Positions 12,559-23,195 of a stretch of DNA of 64,000 bases are shown here, in pieces (positions within the stretch are counted from its first letter, which is position 1; each line of letters begins with the position of its first letter). This DNA is from Allantophomopsis cytisporea (lineage: Eukaryota > Ascomycota > Leotiomycetes > Phacidiales > Phacidiaceae). The notes beneath the pieces are model-generated. The model made no database searches, was not told where the DNA came from, and was given only the letters and a program-made list of their open reading frames with translations. The stretch covers positions 1,240,001 to 1,304,000 of the forward strand of contig CP103023.1 in the NCBI GenBank assembly GCA_024752435.1, read 5' to 3'. Position numbers and translations under genes: made by a program.

Positions 12559-13315
12559 AATTTCTTCGCAAGATTATCCTTACGCAGCAACAGGCAGTAC
12601 GAATTTGCAAGTAGAAACAAATCTAACGAGCAGCTTATAGCACATGGCGTCTGGCTCTCCTTATACTAATAGATGGCAGCTTTGCGGCAGGCTGATTAGG
12701 GCCTTGTCTGTGACCAGGCCAGTAATATCAGAACTCAGATGAACCGCCAGTGATGCAGCAGACTTGTCACTTGCCTTCCGAAAGAGCAATGCTGCTGGTA
12801 GCTGATATCCTGTATCACATGTAGAGAGCAGTGGGGAGATAAGAACCTCAAATTTAACTAAAGGATTCCGCGATCACTGCATCTTCAGTTTAGGCTAATA
12901 TAAATTCGAGTAATGGTTAGTTCAGTCAAGGTAGGATCATACAAAAAATTGATTTTTGGAGCTGTAGGCTGACATGCATGAACATGGATGGTATTTTAAG
13001 CCATCCAATCTACTTCAATAATGCTGATTCATATCCCTTTGCTTTTCAGCTGTGTGTGGACATAAACAGGTTATATCACGCTCATTTTGGACCGAATGGT
13101 GAGAGCCTCAATTAATACGTTGCGTTCTGACGCGCATGCTCCTTTGGTTATCATTCGAGGGCAGCCAATCAGACTGAGAGCGGTTATATCTTGATGTGCC
13201 GGTTGTCAGCAAGGCTTCATATCAATCCTCCTACTGCGTATGGTAGCCACTTTGATAATAATCGTATCTTGAGCAGATAGTTGAAACTTGCCGATGTAAC
13301 GTTTAGTTAGGAGAT
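12559..13315. promoter_or_regulatory. Shared intergenic region between AAA ATPase and DUF7708 gene
   Basis: These 757 bp separate the start codons of two divergently transcribed intact genes, so both promoters must lie here. No recognised operator or TATA element stands out. The shared arrangement allows, but does not prove, co-regulation. Confidence 0.5.
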
Positions 13316-15352
13316 ATGCCAACAACATTATCGTTCAAAGAACTATTCCACTCGAAAGAGCGAGATCATTCTCCACGGGTGAAGCAGATCGTGCGCACGT
13401 TCAGCGATAAATACCTTAAAGAAAAGCCCGACGATGATCTAGCGCAATCTTTAGTCTTAAAAGAGAATGAAGATAGATGCAACGAAGAAGCGGAGGTGAA
13501 TATCAAGGCTGAATGGCAACAGCTGTTTTTGCCTTCCAAAGAGAATAAGGCAATGTAAGTCATATTCAATACTCAATGAGTATAACTAATGCTAGGGAAT
13601 AGCCAAAAGGATGAAGCGGAACTCGAGAAAATCTCCAAGCAGCTTGCAAAACAATGGTTGGACTTCAAGCACTTGTTACCAGAAGGCCATTCGATTGGGG
13701 AAAAAGACATACCCCCTCCCATAAATGAGCTTATGGAGACTGTCGACAAGGCCAATTCAACATGGCAAAAGAACCGAGAACAGACGACTGCGGGGAAAAC
13801 AAAGCAGAGATTTGGTAAAATGTGTAAAAGTTTAGATGCACACAAAGAGATGATGGCTATGATACCGCAAGGAGACAAATATGTGTGCTTGCTGACTGGA
13901 AGTCTTTCTGCGATTGTGAAGGTAAGAGCTCTTATTCATCTCAGGGTCCTGCAAATACACCAACTCAAGAAAGCTTGAGCTCGAAGTTCAGCGCTATTCT
14001 CGATAGAGTAGACGATTTCTGATCTGCATACTGACTGCAGATAGGCGACGGTAAATCATGAAGATATAGCCAAAGAGATACCCACAGTGCTCGAGAATCT
14101 TGCCGAAAATATAAATTATTGGCAGAGGGCGGTGCGACACCACAAAGACAGTGAGCTGATCAAGCGCTTGATTGTGAGGTTATACGTAGCCATTTTCGAC
14201 TTGCTCTTAGGCATCATGGGTTGGTATGAGACATCTTGGAAGCGTTTCAAGACTGCTTTTAGCAACAAGTCCCTTGATAGTATTATTCATTCGAAAGAGA
14301 GGGCGATAGATGATCTAGGGGGTAAGCTCAAACGTGAGTTAGAACTTGCATATAATGACTTTGTGATTGAGAATTGGTCGGATCTTCGTTCTTGTATAAG
14401 GCATGAGTTGGCTATCATTGTGCAGTCAAGCACTAGAGAAACATGCGCTTCTAGTCTATTCTCACAACAACACCAATCTCAACAACTTCTTGCTGCGGAT
14501 CACGGCATCCAGCGATCATCTTCAGTGGCTTCGATAAGAACTATCGACTCAGCAATCATGGCTACTCACTATCACGAAGCTCTCGCCAACTTTGAAAAGT
14601 GCCAACAGGGAGCCCTCATCATGTCACTCTTTCAACAAACTTCTCATCTCGAGCTCAACTTGCACATCTTCCACGAAATCGAGAAATTATGGCTTTCCGA
14701 AGATAGATCCTGCGTTCTTTGGATATACGGACCATCTGCTGTCCCAAAGCCTTCACGGTACACACTCACCAGTGCCTTTCTAGTCAGACTAGCCTACAAG
14801 TTTCATATCCCAGTCATCACTTACTTCTTCGACGAGACACCATGTCCAAAACTTTCTACGGGGAAAATTAGCCGGGTCCAACAGCTAGTCTACTCACTCA
14901 TCTCTCAGCTCGCTGAGTTACCAAGGTTCAAAGATATTGAAGATGAATCTCAGATTGCCGTCTCCCCTTTCGCGTCTTTAACAAGCCCTACGCCCGATTT
15001 GGCCGAAGCAGTCCAACTCCTACGTGAGATCATAGCAGCTACAACACACCACCTTTTTTTCGTGATCGACAATATCCAGGATCTGCTCTATCAGCTTCCA
15101 CAAACAGATCAGGTTCTGCTATCCGAGATCATCACCTTGCTATGTCCACAGGAGGAATCGAGTCACAGTGACCAGCATCATGGAAGGTTTATCAAGACTT
15201 TCTTTACAACTGATGGCTATACACCTCTTCTTGCTGTCCTTCCATATGAGAACCGTCTGGATGCTCTAGATTTTGAGTCAGAGGGCAATCTAGGCGTTGA
15301 ATCGGATACGATCATGGCCTCGATGTTAGGTATCTGGGACGAGCTGCCTTAG
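13316..15352 (+). CDS. DUF7708 STAND-like protein with degenerate P-loop
   Basis: Three exons (13316-13554, 13603-13921, 14045-15352) join to 621 aa. The first intron uses donor gtaagt and acceptor gaatag, with branch-like ctaat; the second ends gatag. Residues about 145-275 match the DUF7708 region found at the N-terminus of fungal NACHT/STAND proteins (RFGKMCKSLDAH, LTGSLSAIVKATVNHEDI, ENINYWQRAV, LLGIMGWYETSWKRF). An ATPase-like part follows, but the position expected for Walker A (near residue 412) reads IYGPSAVPKPSRYT, lacking the GK[ST] core. A Walker-B-like stretch HHLFFVIDNIQDL is near residue 523. No ankyrin, WD or TPR repeats follow; the protein ends soon after. In this family intact members are proposed NLR-like receptors. 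This one may be a pseudo-ATPase or a truncated member. The frame is intact. Confidence 0.75.
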
Positions 15353-15905
15353 ATACTCAGCATGCATCGATGCAATGTATTAGTCAGTTCAGTTGTACGT
15401 TAAAGATAAAATCAATGAGATGATTTCTTCTCTTACCTCTAGCGTATCCAAATCAACGAGAAAATCTTAGATGAGGATGAAATGATTGTGTGAACCGTCC
15501 CTCTGTTTAGGCAATTAATATACTTTACCTAGCTACAAGCCTAAGTTGTATAAGGAGAGATACGTAGATACTTGCTTGGTCTTATTAAATGTATTGATCT
15601 GTCGTCTTTTTCTGGACGTTAAGGAGCCATTTACCATAGAACATCGCAAACTAGAAGAAGGTGAGCAATAGTATAAAGGACAAGGTTGATGTCTAGATTA
15701 GGGTGAGTAATATCATATGGTAATGGAAAGTATCCATCTACCTAGTACAAACAGTTTTTAGGCATGATATGTAAATATGACCTTGTCTGTCACACACAAG
15801 TACAGACCGAGAAAATCTGTATATGATCTCGTACTCTCAAAGAGATATTGACAATCGATTATGTTCACAGATATAGATTCCGGCTGTTACTGACAATTGC
15901 TTTAG
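15353..15905. other. Intergenic AT-rich spacer
   Basis: No open frame with protein-like content, no RNA gene seen. It separates the DUF7708 gene from the kinase remnant. Confidence 0.5.
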
Positions 15906-16277
15906 ATGGCGCACTGGCTTGCCAAAAGACCTATATTTGGTGCCTCGGACAAAACCCTGGATAAATTGACTGAAGCATGGTGCATTGCAAAGTTGAAACG
16001 ATTAGTGGGACCATTCGATCCTCCTGTCAAACTCGAGTATGTGAAGGACTTCGAAACTGCGGATTATCTTGAGTCGGAATCGTTCCAAACGCCTGAAATG
16101 AGCGAAGGAAGTTTATTACTGTTGGGACCATACGGCAGGAGCTAGAACAACTGCCTGCGGATACTATCTCAAAGGAATGTATAAATTTCATTGAGTCGTT
16201 ACTCATTATCGATCACACAAAACGCCCTTCCGCAAGAGAGGCGCTTAAACACCTGTTCACTACGGGAATGGATTGAA
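15906..16277 (+). pseudogene. Fungal protein-kinase C-lobe remnant with frameshift
   Basis: The frame from 15906 (MAHWLAKRPIFGASDKTLDK, then WCIAKLKRLVGPFDPP and VKDFETADYLESESFQTPEM) resembles the region between the F helix and the end of a fungal kinase C-lobe. It stops at 16145. Around 16100-16110 the similarity moves to another frame: VGTIRQELEQLPADTIS, then CINFIESLLIIDHTKRPSAR, ending LKHLFTTGMD and TGA at 16275-16277. The second piece carries the kinase subdomain-XI arginine in a typical TKRPSAREALKH context. The N-lobe, the HRD loop and the DFG motif were not found upstream. So it is a truncated, frameshifted fragment. Confidence 0.6.
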
Positions 16278-16664
16278 TCATGTTGATATGAAAATGCCTA
16301 CAATATATTCAAACTGCCTAGTAGGATACACAGATAGTACGACAGATCGTACAGGATCGCAAAATAAAGAGTATATCATCACGTTCCAATTCTGACTTGG
16401 GGGTATCTCTAGTATCTAATGAGCAGAACCATTGATCTTGCTTGCTGTTTAAGACTTACCTTTTTTTGTTTTTGTTATTTTGTCACAGGATATCTCCATC
16501 AGAAGTAAGTAAAAATGAAACTCTCAAACTTTGAGAAACAGGAACCGAGACTCAGGAAACATAAATTGAACTAATATGGTGCCAATCCTATTACAGAGCG
16601 CCGAGAAATGACATCTCCAAGTCGTTATTTCTGGGATATAGTGACAAATATCATAATAATAAGC

Positions 16665-16783
16665 ACATACGACCACAGACTGAGGAGAACTGGGCATCCC
16701 GTCCGCTCTGCCATACATAAACCTCAGATCGGTAGACTAGTAGTTGGGTGGGTGACCACCAGCGAATCCCTACTGTTGTATGT
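16665..16783 (+). rRNA. 5S ribosomal RNA gene (dispersed copy)
   Basis: The 119-nt segment begins ACATACGACC and ends GTTGTATGT; these ends pair as the terminal helix I. The inner sequence contains the conserved TGGGCATCCCGTCCGCTC and the GTAGTTGGGTGGGTGACCAC block followed by AGCGAATCCC, as in fungal 5S rRNA, including the internal polymerase III control region. A T-run (about 16799-16811, preceded by TTTT at 16792) serves as polymerase III terminator. In filamentous ascomycetes 5S genes are scattered singly, which fits. Whether this copy is transcribed or is a mutated pseudogene was not tested. Confidence 0.92.
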
Positions 16784-16791
16784 AAATATTA

Positions 16792-16812
16792 TTTTACCAT
16801 TTTTTTTTTTGG
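16792..16812 (+). terminator. Polymerase III T-run terminator of 5S rRNA
   Basis: TTTT at 16792 and a longer run of T from about 16799 lie just 3' of the 5S gene, as expected for RNA polymerase III termination. Confidence 0.6.
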
Positions 16813-17522
16813 CTGTCTTTTCTGGGCTATTTGAAGCTATTGATAATATTTGTCGCTAGTGAAAGCGCGATGTGGGTCGCTTACCTAGCCCGAACATTTA
16901 TTTTCGTTCGACGCACATAGACTGCTCACCATATACTTAATTCAACAAAAGCGCACTCTAAGATCGATAAAGCATGCTCTGTGTTTTTGAATAGGAAACT
17001 ATGTGGATTTCTGACTTGCGATGTTGAGTCCTTCTCTCTACTTTTCTTCAAATTAGACGTTAAGTATGCTTCCATCATGGTGTAACTTCCCATAACGAAA
17101 GAGTATCGAGTACTCAGTGAAAGACCGCGGGAAGGATCATCCTTTGGCACTTTATAAATGTAATCATATGGCTAGGCATCTTGATAGAGGTATGTAAGCA
17201 AGAGTAAACTCTTTGAATCGTTACATTTTTACTTATACCATGTGAGTTTTGTTCAGAAGGAAAATCAAGCGATATCATAAATGTCTATCTACGTTTCTGG
17301 AATATGTTCTGTTCTCATGAAGATACCGTAAAATATGTTGCTTCACATCGAGAGATTGGTGAGATATATGGTTGTTCCTAAGTCTTGTCATTGGATTTTG
17401 AAGTAGAAGATATAATCTCCTACCTATTCGGCTTTCCGCATCAGACTCACATTAACATGAATATGTGTTGTACGTAAGGCTCTCTGTCACAGCACAAGAG
17501 AGTTCAGTCTGCAGTTCGTAAG
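16813..17522. other. AT-rich spacer
   Basis: No supported gene. Short frames on both strands lack protein-like composition. Confidence 0.45.
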
Positions 17523-17906
17523 ATGTCTTCAATTCGTAGATCGACTGATTGTCACACACAGAGAGAGAAGCTTCCTAATTATGCTCTTGAGATGAAGTTA
17601 CGAATGGGCATAAAAAAGGCACGAAATTTAGCCATATCGAACGAGAAAGAACATCAATTCTGTGAATCGCTTGGACTAGAGAGAAGAAAACCAAACTTCA
17701 GATCAAAGTTCTGCCATCCGGGCGCGTCTATCGATAGAAAAGATGTAATTATGGATGGTCCACGAGCGGAAGACTATCAAGATTCGAGATCACCAATGAT
17801 AATAGGAGGAAACAAATCTACAAATCTGACTGCAGGGTCACCAGTTTCAAAAAACTTCATTTCTCCACAAGAAAGTAAGATTGCACATTGGAGATCTCTC
17901 CTGTAA
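17523..17906 (+). CDS. Hypothetical Lys/Arg-rich small protein
   Basis: A 127-codon frame with ATG. It is basic at the N-terminal half (MKLRMGIKKARN, RRKPNFRSKF) with a polar C-terminus. It has no signal peptide, no membrane segment and no motif I recognise. GTAAGC directly overlaps its stop, so a longer spliced gene is possible, but no downstream exon was found. It lies tail to tail with the broken kinase and may itself be a remnant. Confidence 0.25.
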   Translation: MSSIRRSTDCHTQREKLPNYALEMKLRMGIKKARNLAISNEKEHQFCESLGLERRKPNFRSKFCHPGASIDRKDVIMDGPRAEDYQDSRSPMIIGGNKSTNLTAGSPVSKNFISPQESKIAHWRSLL

Positions 17907-17995
17907 GCACTGGCATATGTCAATCTTTGGCAGCTTGGCTATAGTTCTATCTGGAGCCGATGCAAGTCAAATGGCAAGAGCTATATGGGTCAAAT

Positions 17996-19307
17996 TCAAC
18001 CATGATACACAAACCATGGATGCTCTAGTGCCTCTCGCGCGGTGATGCTCCTCGCCGGATCTAGTGTTGTCATCCTGCAAATAAGGTCACGGAACTGTGC
18101 GTCTACAAAATACCATTTATCGAACAGCTTTCGGGGGTTTGCCGCGTCGAAGCTCCCTGCGAGAGCAATAAGACGTTCAAAGAATGGATTCTCCGTGCCA
18201 ATCCATGGCAGTAAGCCCCTATAGCCTTCTTCTTCGTCAAAGAAAGATATCTGTCGTCGAAAAATGTATTGCCATGAGTCGCTTGTAGCCAATTCCTCCT
18301 CGCTGACGTGGAGAACCATGCCATTCAGCATAACATAGATAGACTAGAAAATGTGTAAGCTTCCATATGGGGTCACAAAGGCAGGTAATAGGCATATTTA
18401 CCACAGGTCCAAAGGAGAAGACGTCTGAAGGGGTGCCTTGGGCCGCTCGGGCCCAAGACTCGGGGCTCCTCCACATCTGGTTTCCGCACAACCCTCCCCT
18501 CAGGTATGTTCCGGGGGGAAGTATCCCTGCATCATCCAAGTCCGAGATCTGAACCTTTATTGACGTATAACTCACCATCGGTCTCCTCATAATCCAAAAG
18601 AATATTGTTTGGTTTTATATCCGCCAGCTTTGCTTAGTATGTACATGTAGTTGATAAATCTTGTGAAGTACAACTACAGTTACGCAAGAATAAGTATGAG
18701 AATATGCCAAACTCACCCGTATGAATAACGTTTCTTTCAAGAAGGGCAGCCAGGCCAACAAGAGCGCTCTTAAGCATGCTTCTCCTCATTGCCTTGCTTA
18801 ATTTCTTCTGGCAGAACTGAAGAAAATCGGTCACCAAAAATGGGTAGATGAACAACTCAGATCTCAGAAGACCACCTACCACAGTGTGCAGGTTAGGACA
18901 CGAGGCTAACGGCTTCTGTAGACCTTGTTGATATTCGTATTCGCCTGGTATCATATCTTTGATAATGAACTTCTGACCATCGGCGCTTTTCATTGTTAGC
19001 ACGGAATCACAGCTGCTTATCATCGAATTCAGATTATAACTGGCGCTGTAGGCGCATACAACGGCTCACGTCGTTCAGCAAGCACCTCCTGGATGGTATA
19101 CGTGCGCCCTAATTGGTTACAAAGTGTCGCCCCTGGTATGAGAGGCTCCTTGTCCATTTGTAATGACTGAGAAGACATGACTCGATGTGAATATGGAAGA
19201 CGCCTTCGCAGAGGCCTCTTGTTTAAGATAGGAGTGGTGATTGAGAAGAATTGTTCAAGCGTTAGACGCCTGCAGAAAGTGATCATATTCACAGGATGAG
19301 GCACCAT
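17996..19307 (-). pseudogene. Fungal protein kinase with frameshift(s)
   Basis: Kinase motifs run in order from 19307: an N-terminal leader, RTYTIQEVLAERREPL, KFIIKDMIPGEYEYQ (the Lys-containing strand), ERNVIHT then DIKPNNILLDYEET (catalytic loop), ISDLDDAG in place of DFG, WRSPESWARA, PSDVFSFG, then EFRDLI-like and SITAREALEHPW near 18000. Between DYEETDG and VQISDLDDA the frame shifts by one base at about 18554-18555 (GG where one G would keep frame); a GTGAGT..AAAG segment there is only 27 nt, too short for an intron. Near 19020-19060 the frame is also interrupted, although a 47-nt GT..AG segment would restore it. At the catalytic-loop intron, no AG stands at the position that would give HTDIKP. 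The downstream intron (about 18346-18398) is canonical. Confidence 0.65.
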
Positions 19308-20057
19308 ACTTTGTTGGCTTTTGACATCTGCTGTGCTATTCTTAAACCAATTCTTCTCCCGCAGGATCTGCTATGCTATGAAGTCACCGAATAAGCGGCG
19401 CGTGTAGAAGATGGAACAGAGACCCTTTCGGACAGCAGTCATTACATTACATTGTTCATTGTTCGCTGTCCAACGTCGGTTTGCGCTTAAGGTCTCGCTA
19501 GCAAGCGATGCTATAGGCAAGAATTCTAGAAATCTTGGATAAGCTAGTATACCCCCTTTTCCATACCGGTCATCTGTATAGATTTAAACTTTTTAACCTT
19601 ATAGTATTCTCAATTGTTGCTATGTTCTTCTGACTCTAGCCCCCAATACACTGATACTTCATTCGAAGATAAAAAGAAGCACTATAAAGTGCGCCGGTCC
19701 GGGAACACAAGACATATTCTAAGGGGAACACTGAGATTCCATCTATATCGCCCGAAACATGGCGGATATATCCGAAGGATATCATCATACAGGGCAGCTT
19801 CAGACTCCGAGAAAGAAATGCTCGATTCGAGGCTTGCCTGGTTTCTGCTTTGTCCCTGAGAATTGGATTTAGTACTCCACATGGTTTTTCTATCTGGGGC
19901 GCAACTCTCAATGAATGCTACAAGGAATTTCTCATTCATTCTGGCGTCAGGGTAATAAGAATATGTCACAAATTATCAATCACATCATCATTTAGAGAAC
20001 ATGGTCCTAGATACCACGACAACATGGCTCGAATTGATCATGCTAATCTTCAACCGC
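19308..20057. other. Spacer between accessory region and conserved genes
   Basis: Minus-strand frames of 91 and 95 codons overlap at 19636-19969 but show no recognised motif and cannot be joined to a longer gene. Nothing else is supported. This marks the boundary to the gene-dense conserved part. Confidence 0.4.
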
Positions 20058-23000
20058 CTAACTCTTGCCACCATTCAAAAACATAGCCTTAAAATCAGCA
20101 TTGCTCTTTGGCGCAGCTTTGCCTTCCTCGCCCTCCCCCTTCTCCTTCTCCGCGACCACCGGCACAGCAGCCTTCACAAACCCTAGACCCCTCTTAGCAC
20201 CCAGACCACTCTTAGGGCCAGGTCTCCTGACAGGAGCAGCAGGCTGCATAAACCCACCAGCAGGTTTCTTCGCAGCCGCCCCGGGGATAAATTTATCGCT
20301 CCTGTACTCCTCCTTCTCCTGGAAAAGGTCCTTCACGCCACCTGTCCTGAGTCTGCGACCCGGAACAATCTCATGGCCTTCGAGGGCAAGCGAGGCTCGT
20401 CCAGCGGCGCTGACATCTGAATACTCAATGATGGCGCCTTGGTGGTCGGGTCGAAGGACAAGCTTGGTGATTTCGCCGTAGGACGATGCAAGGGCTCGAA
20501 TGCGTGCATCATTCACTGTGTCGGGCACGTTCATGATGGCAATTGTTCGCCCCGCTATCTCTGCTCTGGAGGGTGCATGCGAGGCATGTGTATTTGTGGA
20601 CTTGGTCTCTGGTGAAGGCGACATGCGGATATCACCGTCGGCATCTGGTGCAGGTGATCCTGAGGTTGCTTTGACGAAAGTGCTTGTCGCTGTTGGCTTG
20701 AAGTTCGTAGCAGAAGAAAGATCGACCTTCATAATCTGCGACTTGAATTTGGTATTGTCTAATTCAAGGGCGGCACTAGCCTCTTCTTTCTTGGTAAATA
20801 CCACAAATCCAGTGCCCTTGCTGACGCCAGCCATGTTCTTAAGAATTCTCACACTCTCGATTGTACCGTACTTTGAGAAAACTTCCTTCACATCCTCCTC
20901 AGTCGCACTTCGGTCCAAGTTGGCAATATGAACTTCTCGTCCTTCATTCATTGCTCCTTCTCGTGGCTTCTTACTTGAAGGGTCGGAGTATTTGGCAATT
21001 AACTTGAAACGGTTTTCAATGGTTTTTCCATCTAGCTTCGTTGCGGCAGTGGCAGCTTCAGCGGTTCTAAAGGAAATGTAACAGAAGCGACGATGCGTAT
21101 TGAACTTCAAACTTGGCCAACGAATGCTAAAGATCTCTCCGCAATCCTTGAACAGATTACGCATGTATTCTTCATCTGCTGTTGGTGGATAATTGGTGAC
21201 ATAAAGAGTCAATCCAGTACCCTTGGTAACTTGAATTTGATTTTCACCGAAGTATTTTCCATCACGAATGAGAGCCGATTTAACGTCATCGGTCGATCTG
21301 AACTCAATCAGGGCAGTGGCTGACGATTTGTCTGCTTCCGTTTTAACCGTGAGGTTGTTGATATGTCCATATTCTCTGAAGAACTGTCGTACTTTCGTTT
21401 GTGTAACTTCTGCAGGAAGGTTGCTAACCATGACGGTGGTATTTTCGCGATCACGCTTGAGATGTTGTGACTGTGCAGTGTTGGGATCCTCGACAGGCGC
21501 GTCTGACATCACTTCATCACCTCTCTGCTTTTTACTAGCACTCTCTTCTGCCTCTTCACCATCATGCTTTCTCTTCACTTGGGAAGACACCTCAGTATCT
21601 GCATCCGCAGCCTCAGCTTGAATTTGAGGCTGATGCGGCAGTTGAGCATATAGTGCTGCAGCTTCGGCGGCTTCTTTCTCACGTCGTTTCAGCACACCCT
21701 TTGATGATCGTCGAACAAACAGGATTGTAGATTGCAGTTCACTGGCAGTTTCACGCAGCTCAGCATGCTCGAGTAAGATCTCAATAATCTTCTCGGGCCA
21801 GTCCAGGGTACGTCGATTAATACCTTGCTTCAGAACAGCCGTTGCAACAGAGTAATCTTCTTGATCATCACTCGAAGCAGCAATGATCATCTCCCAAGTA
21901 TAGTAGCGCTGCCAGAATTCCCAACTATCACCATAAACCTTGGTGAGCTTTTTCCATTCACTACGAGCTTCATCGCTCAAACCTCGATCGGTCAAATGCT
22001 GAATATATAACCTTTCAAGCCGATAGGTTGGATCGCCCCTGTAATCCTTCTTACCGACTAACTTCTCTCCCCACTGCTGGGCACTTTTCAAAGCCTTTGG
22101 AAAGCCCTCAACGGATAAAACAGCATCCTCCTCTTGGGCGTTGTCGCTTAGAGGAAGTCGACGGAGGTAACCACACCATGCCGCAAACAATTGCAGAACT
22201 GATTCCATGTTACCATCCTTGTCCAGTCCGCTTTTCATCGCTGAAGTTTTGAGCTCCTCCATCTGTGTATAGGTAGCACCTTCGATCTCTGCCCTACGTA
22301 AATAAAGAGCCCATATTGCTCCTGAGGTTGGGCAGTGACTTGCTGCTCTCTGAGCTACAACAAGGGTATTTGGCAACTCTGAGCTGGCGTTGTTTTCATT
22401 GTTCTTCGGTGGAGGTAGACTGGCGAGTGCTTCAATACTCGCATAATAATCCTCCCATAAGTCCGGTAATGTCGTTCCAAACTGCAAGAGGGCTCTTTCA
22501 TACAACGCGATCAGGAGTTCTCTCGATCCGCCTTTCTTTCTGCTCTGTATCACTTCCCACTCCAGATATACTCTGTATGCCTCCCATTCGGCCTCTGCAC
22601 CAGCTTCTGCGCCTCGAATCAATGATAGTTCATGATCTTCACGTTGACTACAGAGCTCCTTAGCATGATTTGCAGCCTTTGTTGTCCGGATCATAGTCTC
22701 CTCCCATGATGCCTCGTCATAATTCGTGATAAAAGTTGAGAAAAGTTGCGACGTCTCATCCCAGGCGGTATGAGGAACTCGTAATCGATCTTCAAATAGG
22801 CCCCGCACTTTTTCGAAAGACGTGCTCTCTGAAGACTTTGATAACAATTCCAACTCGATAGTAATCCATTTGTTCCATAGCTCATAACTGTCGTTGATGC
22901 GGTACTTGGTGGCTTCGGCGCCTTGTTGCCAGACACTCAAAGCATCCTCCAGACCAAACATTTCTTGGCTCAATAGCTGCTCCTCCTCTGATAGTCCCGA

Positions 23001-23195
23001 CTCATCTGATTGCGAAAGCTGGTAGAGGGACCATACGTATTCGCAGTATGCAATCCATAGGCGCATACTCATGGGTTCTTCTGTTGTCGCTCGTTTGAAT
23101 AGTTCGACCAGCTCAACACGCTGTACTAAATCTGAAGCTCCCGAAGCAGCTTCTACAGCTGCCAGCCATTGTTTTTCTCCAACAGGATCCGTCAT
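20058..23195 (-). CDS. PRP24: U4/U6 snRNP recycling factor PRP24/SART3-like
   Basis: A single exon of 1045 aa. The N-terminal ~500 residues are alpha-helical with repeated aromatic HAT-type motifs (LWIAYCEYVWSLY, AEWEAYRVYLEWEV, WEFWQRYYTWEM). Then come an acidic basic-patch linker (KRKHDGEEAEESASKKQR) and four RRM domains starting near residues 588 (TVMVSNLP), 657 (LTLYVTNYPP), 755 (EVHIANLD) and 880 (TIAIMNVPD). The C-terminus (SNADFKAMFL near 1033) is the conserved motif that contacts the Lsm2-8 ring. The protein re-anneals U4 and U6 snRNA after splicing, in the nucleus. Combining HAT repeats with RRMs is the SART3-like layout; budding yeast Prp24 lacks the HAT part. It is divergent from uL22m. 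Confidence 0.93.
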   Translation of the reverse strand: MTDPVGEKQWLAAVEAASGASDLVQRVELVELFKRATTEEPMSMRLWIAYCEYVWSLYQLSQSDESGLSEEEQLLSQEMFGLEDALSVWQQGAEATKYRINDSYELWNKWITIELELLSKSSESTSFEKVRGLFEDRLRVPHTAWDETSQLFSTFITNYDEASWEETMIRTTKAANHAKELCSQREDHELSLIRGAEAGAEAEWEAYRVYLEWEVIQSRKKGGSRELLIALYERALLQFGTTLPDLWEDYYASIEALASLPPPKNNENNASSELPNTLVVAQRAASHCPTSGAIWALYLRRAEIEGATYTQMEELKTSAMKSGLDKDGNMESVLQLFAAWCGYLRRLPLSDNAQEEDAVLSVEGFPKALKSAQQWGEKLVGKKDYRGDPTYRLERLYIQHLTDRGLSDEARSEWKKLTKVYGDSWEFWQRYYTWEMIIAASSDDQEDYSVATAVLKQGINRRTLDWPEKIIEILLEHAELRETASELQSTILFVRRSSKGVLKRREKEAAEAAALYAQLPHQPQIQAEAADADTEVSSQVKRKHDGEEAEESASKKQRGDEVMSDAPVEDPNTAQSQHLKRDRENTTVMVSNLPAEVTQTKVRQFFREYGHINNLTVKTEADKSSATALIEFRSTDDVKSALIRDGKYFGENQIQVTKGTGLTLYVTNYPPTADEEYMRNLFKDCGEIFSIRWPSLKFNTHRRFCYISFRTAEAATAATKLDGKTIENRFKLIAKYSDPSSKKPREGAMNEGREVHIANLDRSATEEDVKEVFSKYGTIESVRILKNMAGVSKGTGFVVFTKKEEASAALELDNTKFKSQIMKVDLSSATNFKPTATSTFVKATSGSPAPDADGDIRMSPSPETKSTNTHASHAPSRAEIAGRTIAIMNVPDTVNDARIRALASSYGEITKLVLRPDHQGAIIEYSDVSAAGRASLALEGHEIVPGRRLRTGGVKDLFQEKEEYRSDKFIPGAAAKKPAGGFMQPAAPVRRPGPKSGLGAKRGLGFVKAAVPVVAEKEKGEGEEGKAAPKSNADFKAMFLNGGKS

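Noticed and set aside
19682..19969. Minus-strand 95-codon frame
   Set aside because: Overlaps another frame, has no known motif and no splice partners; not enough support.
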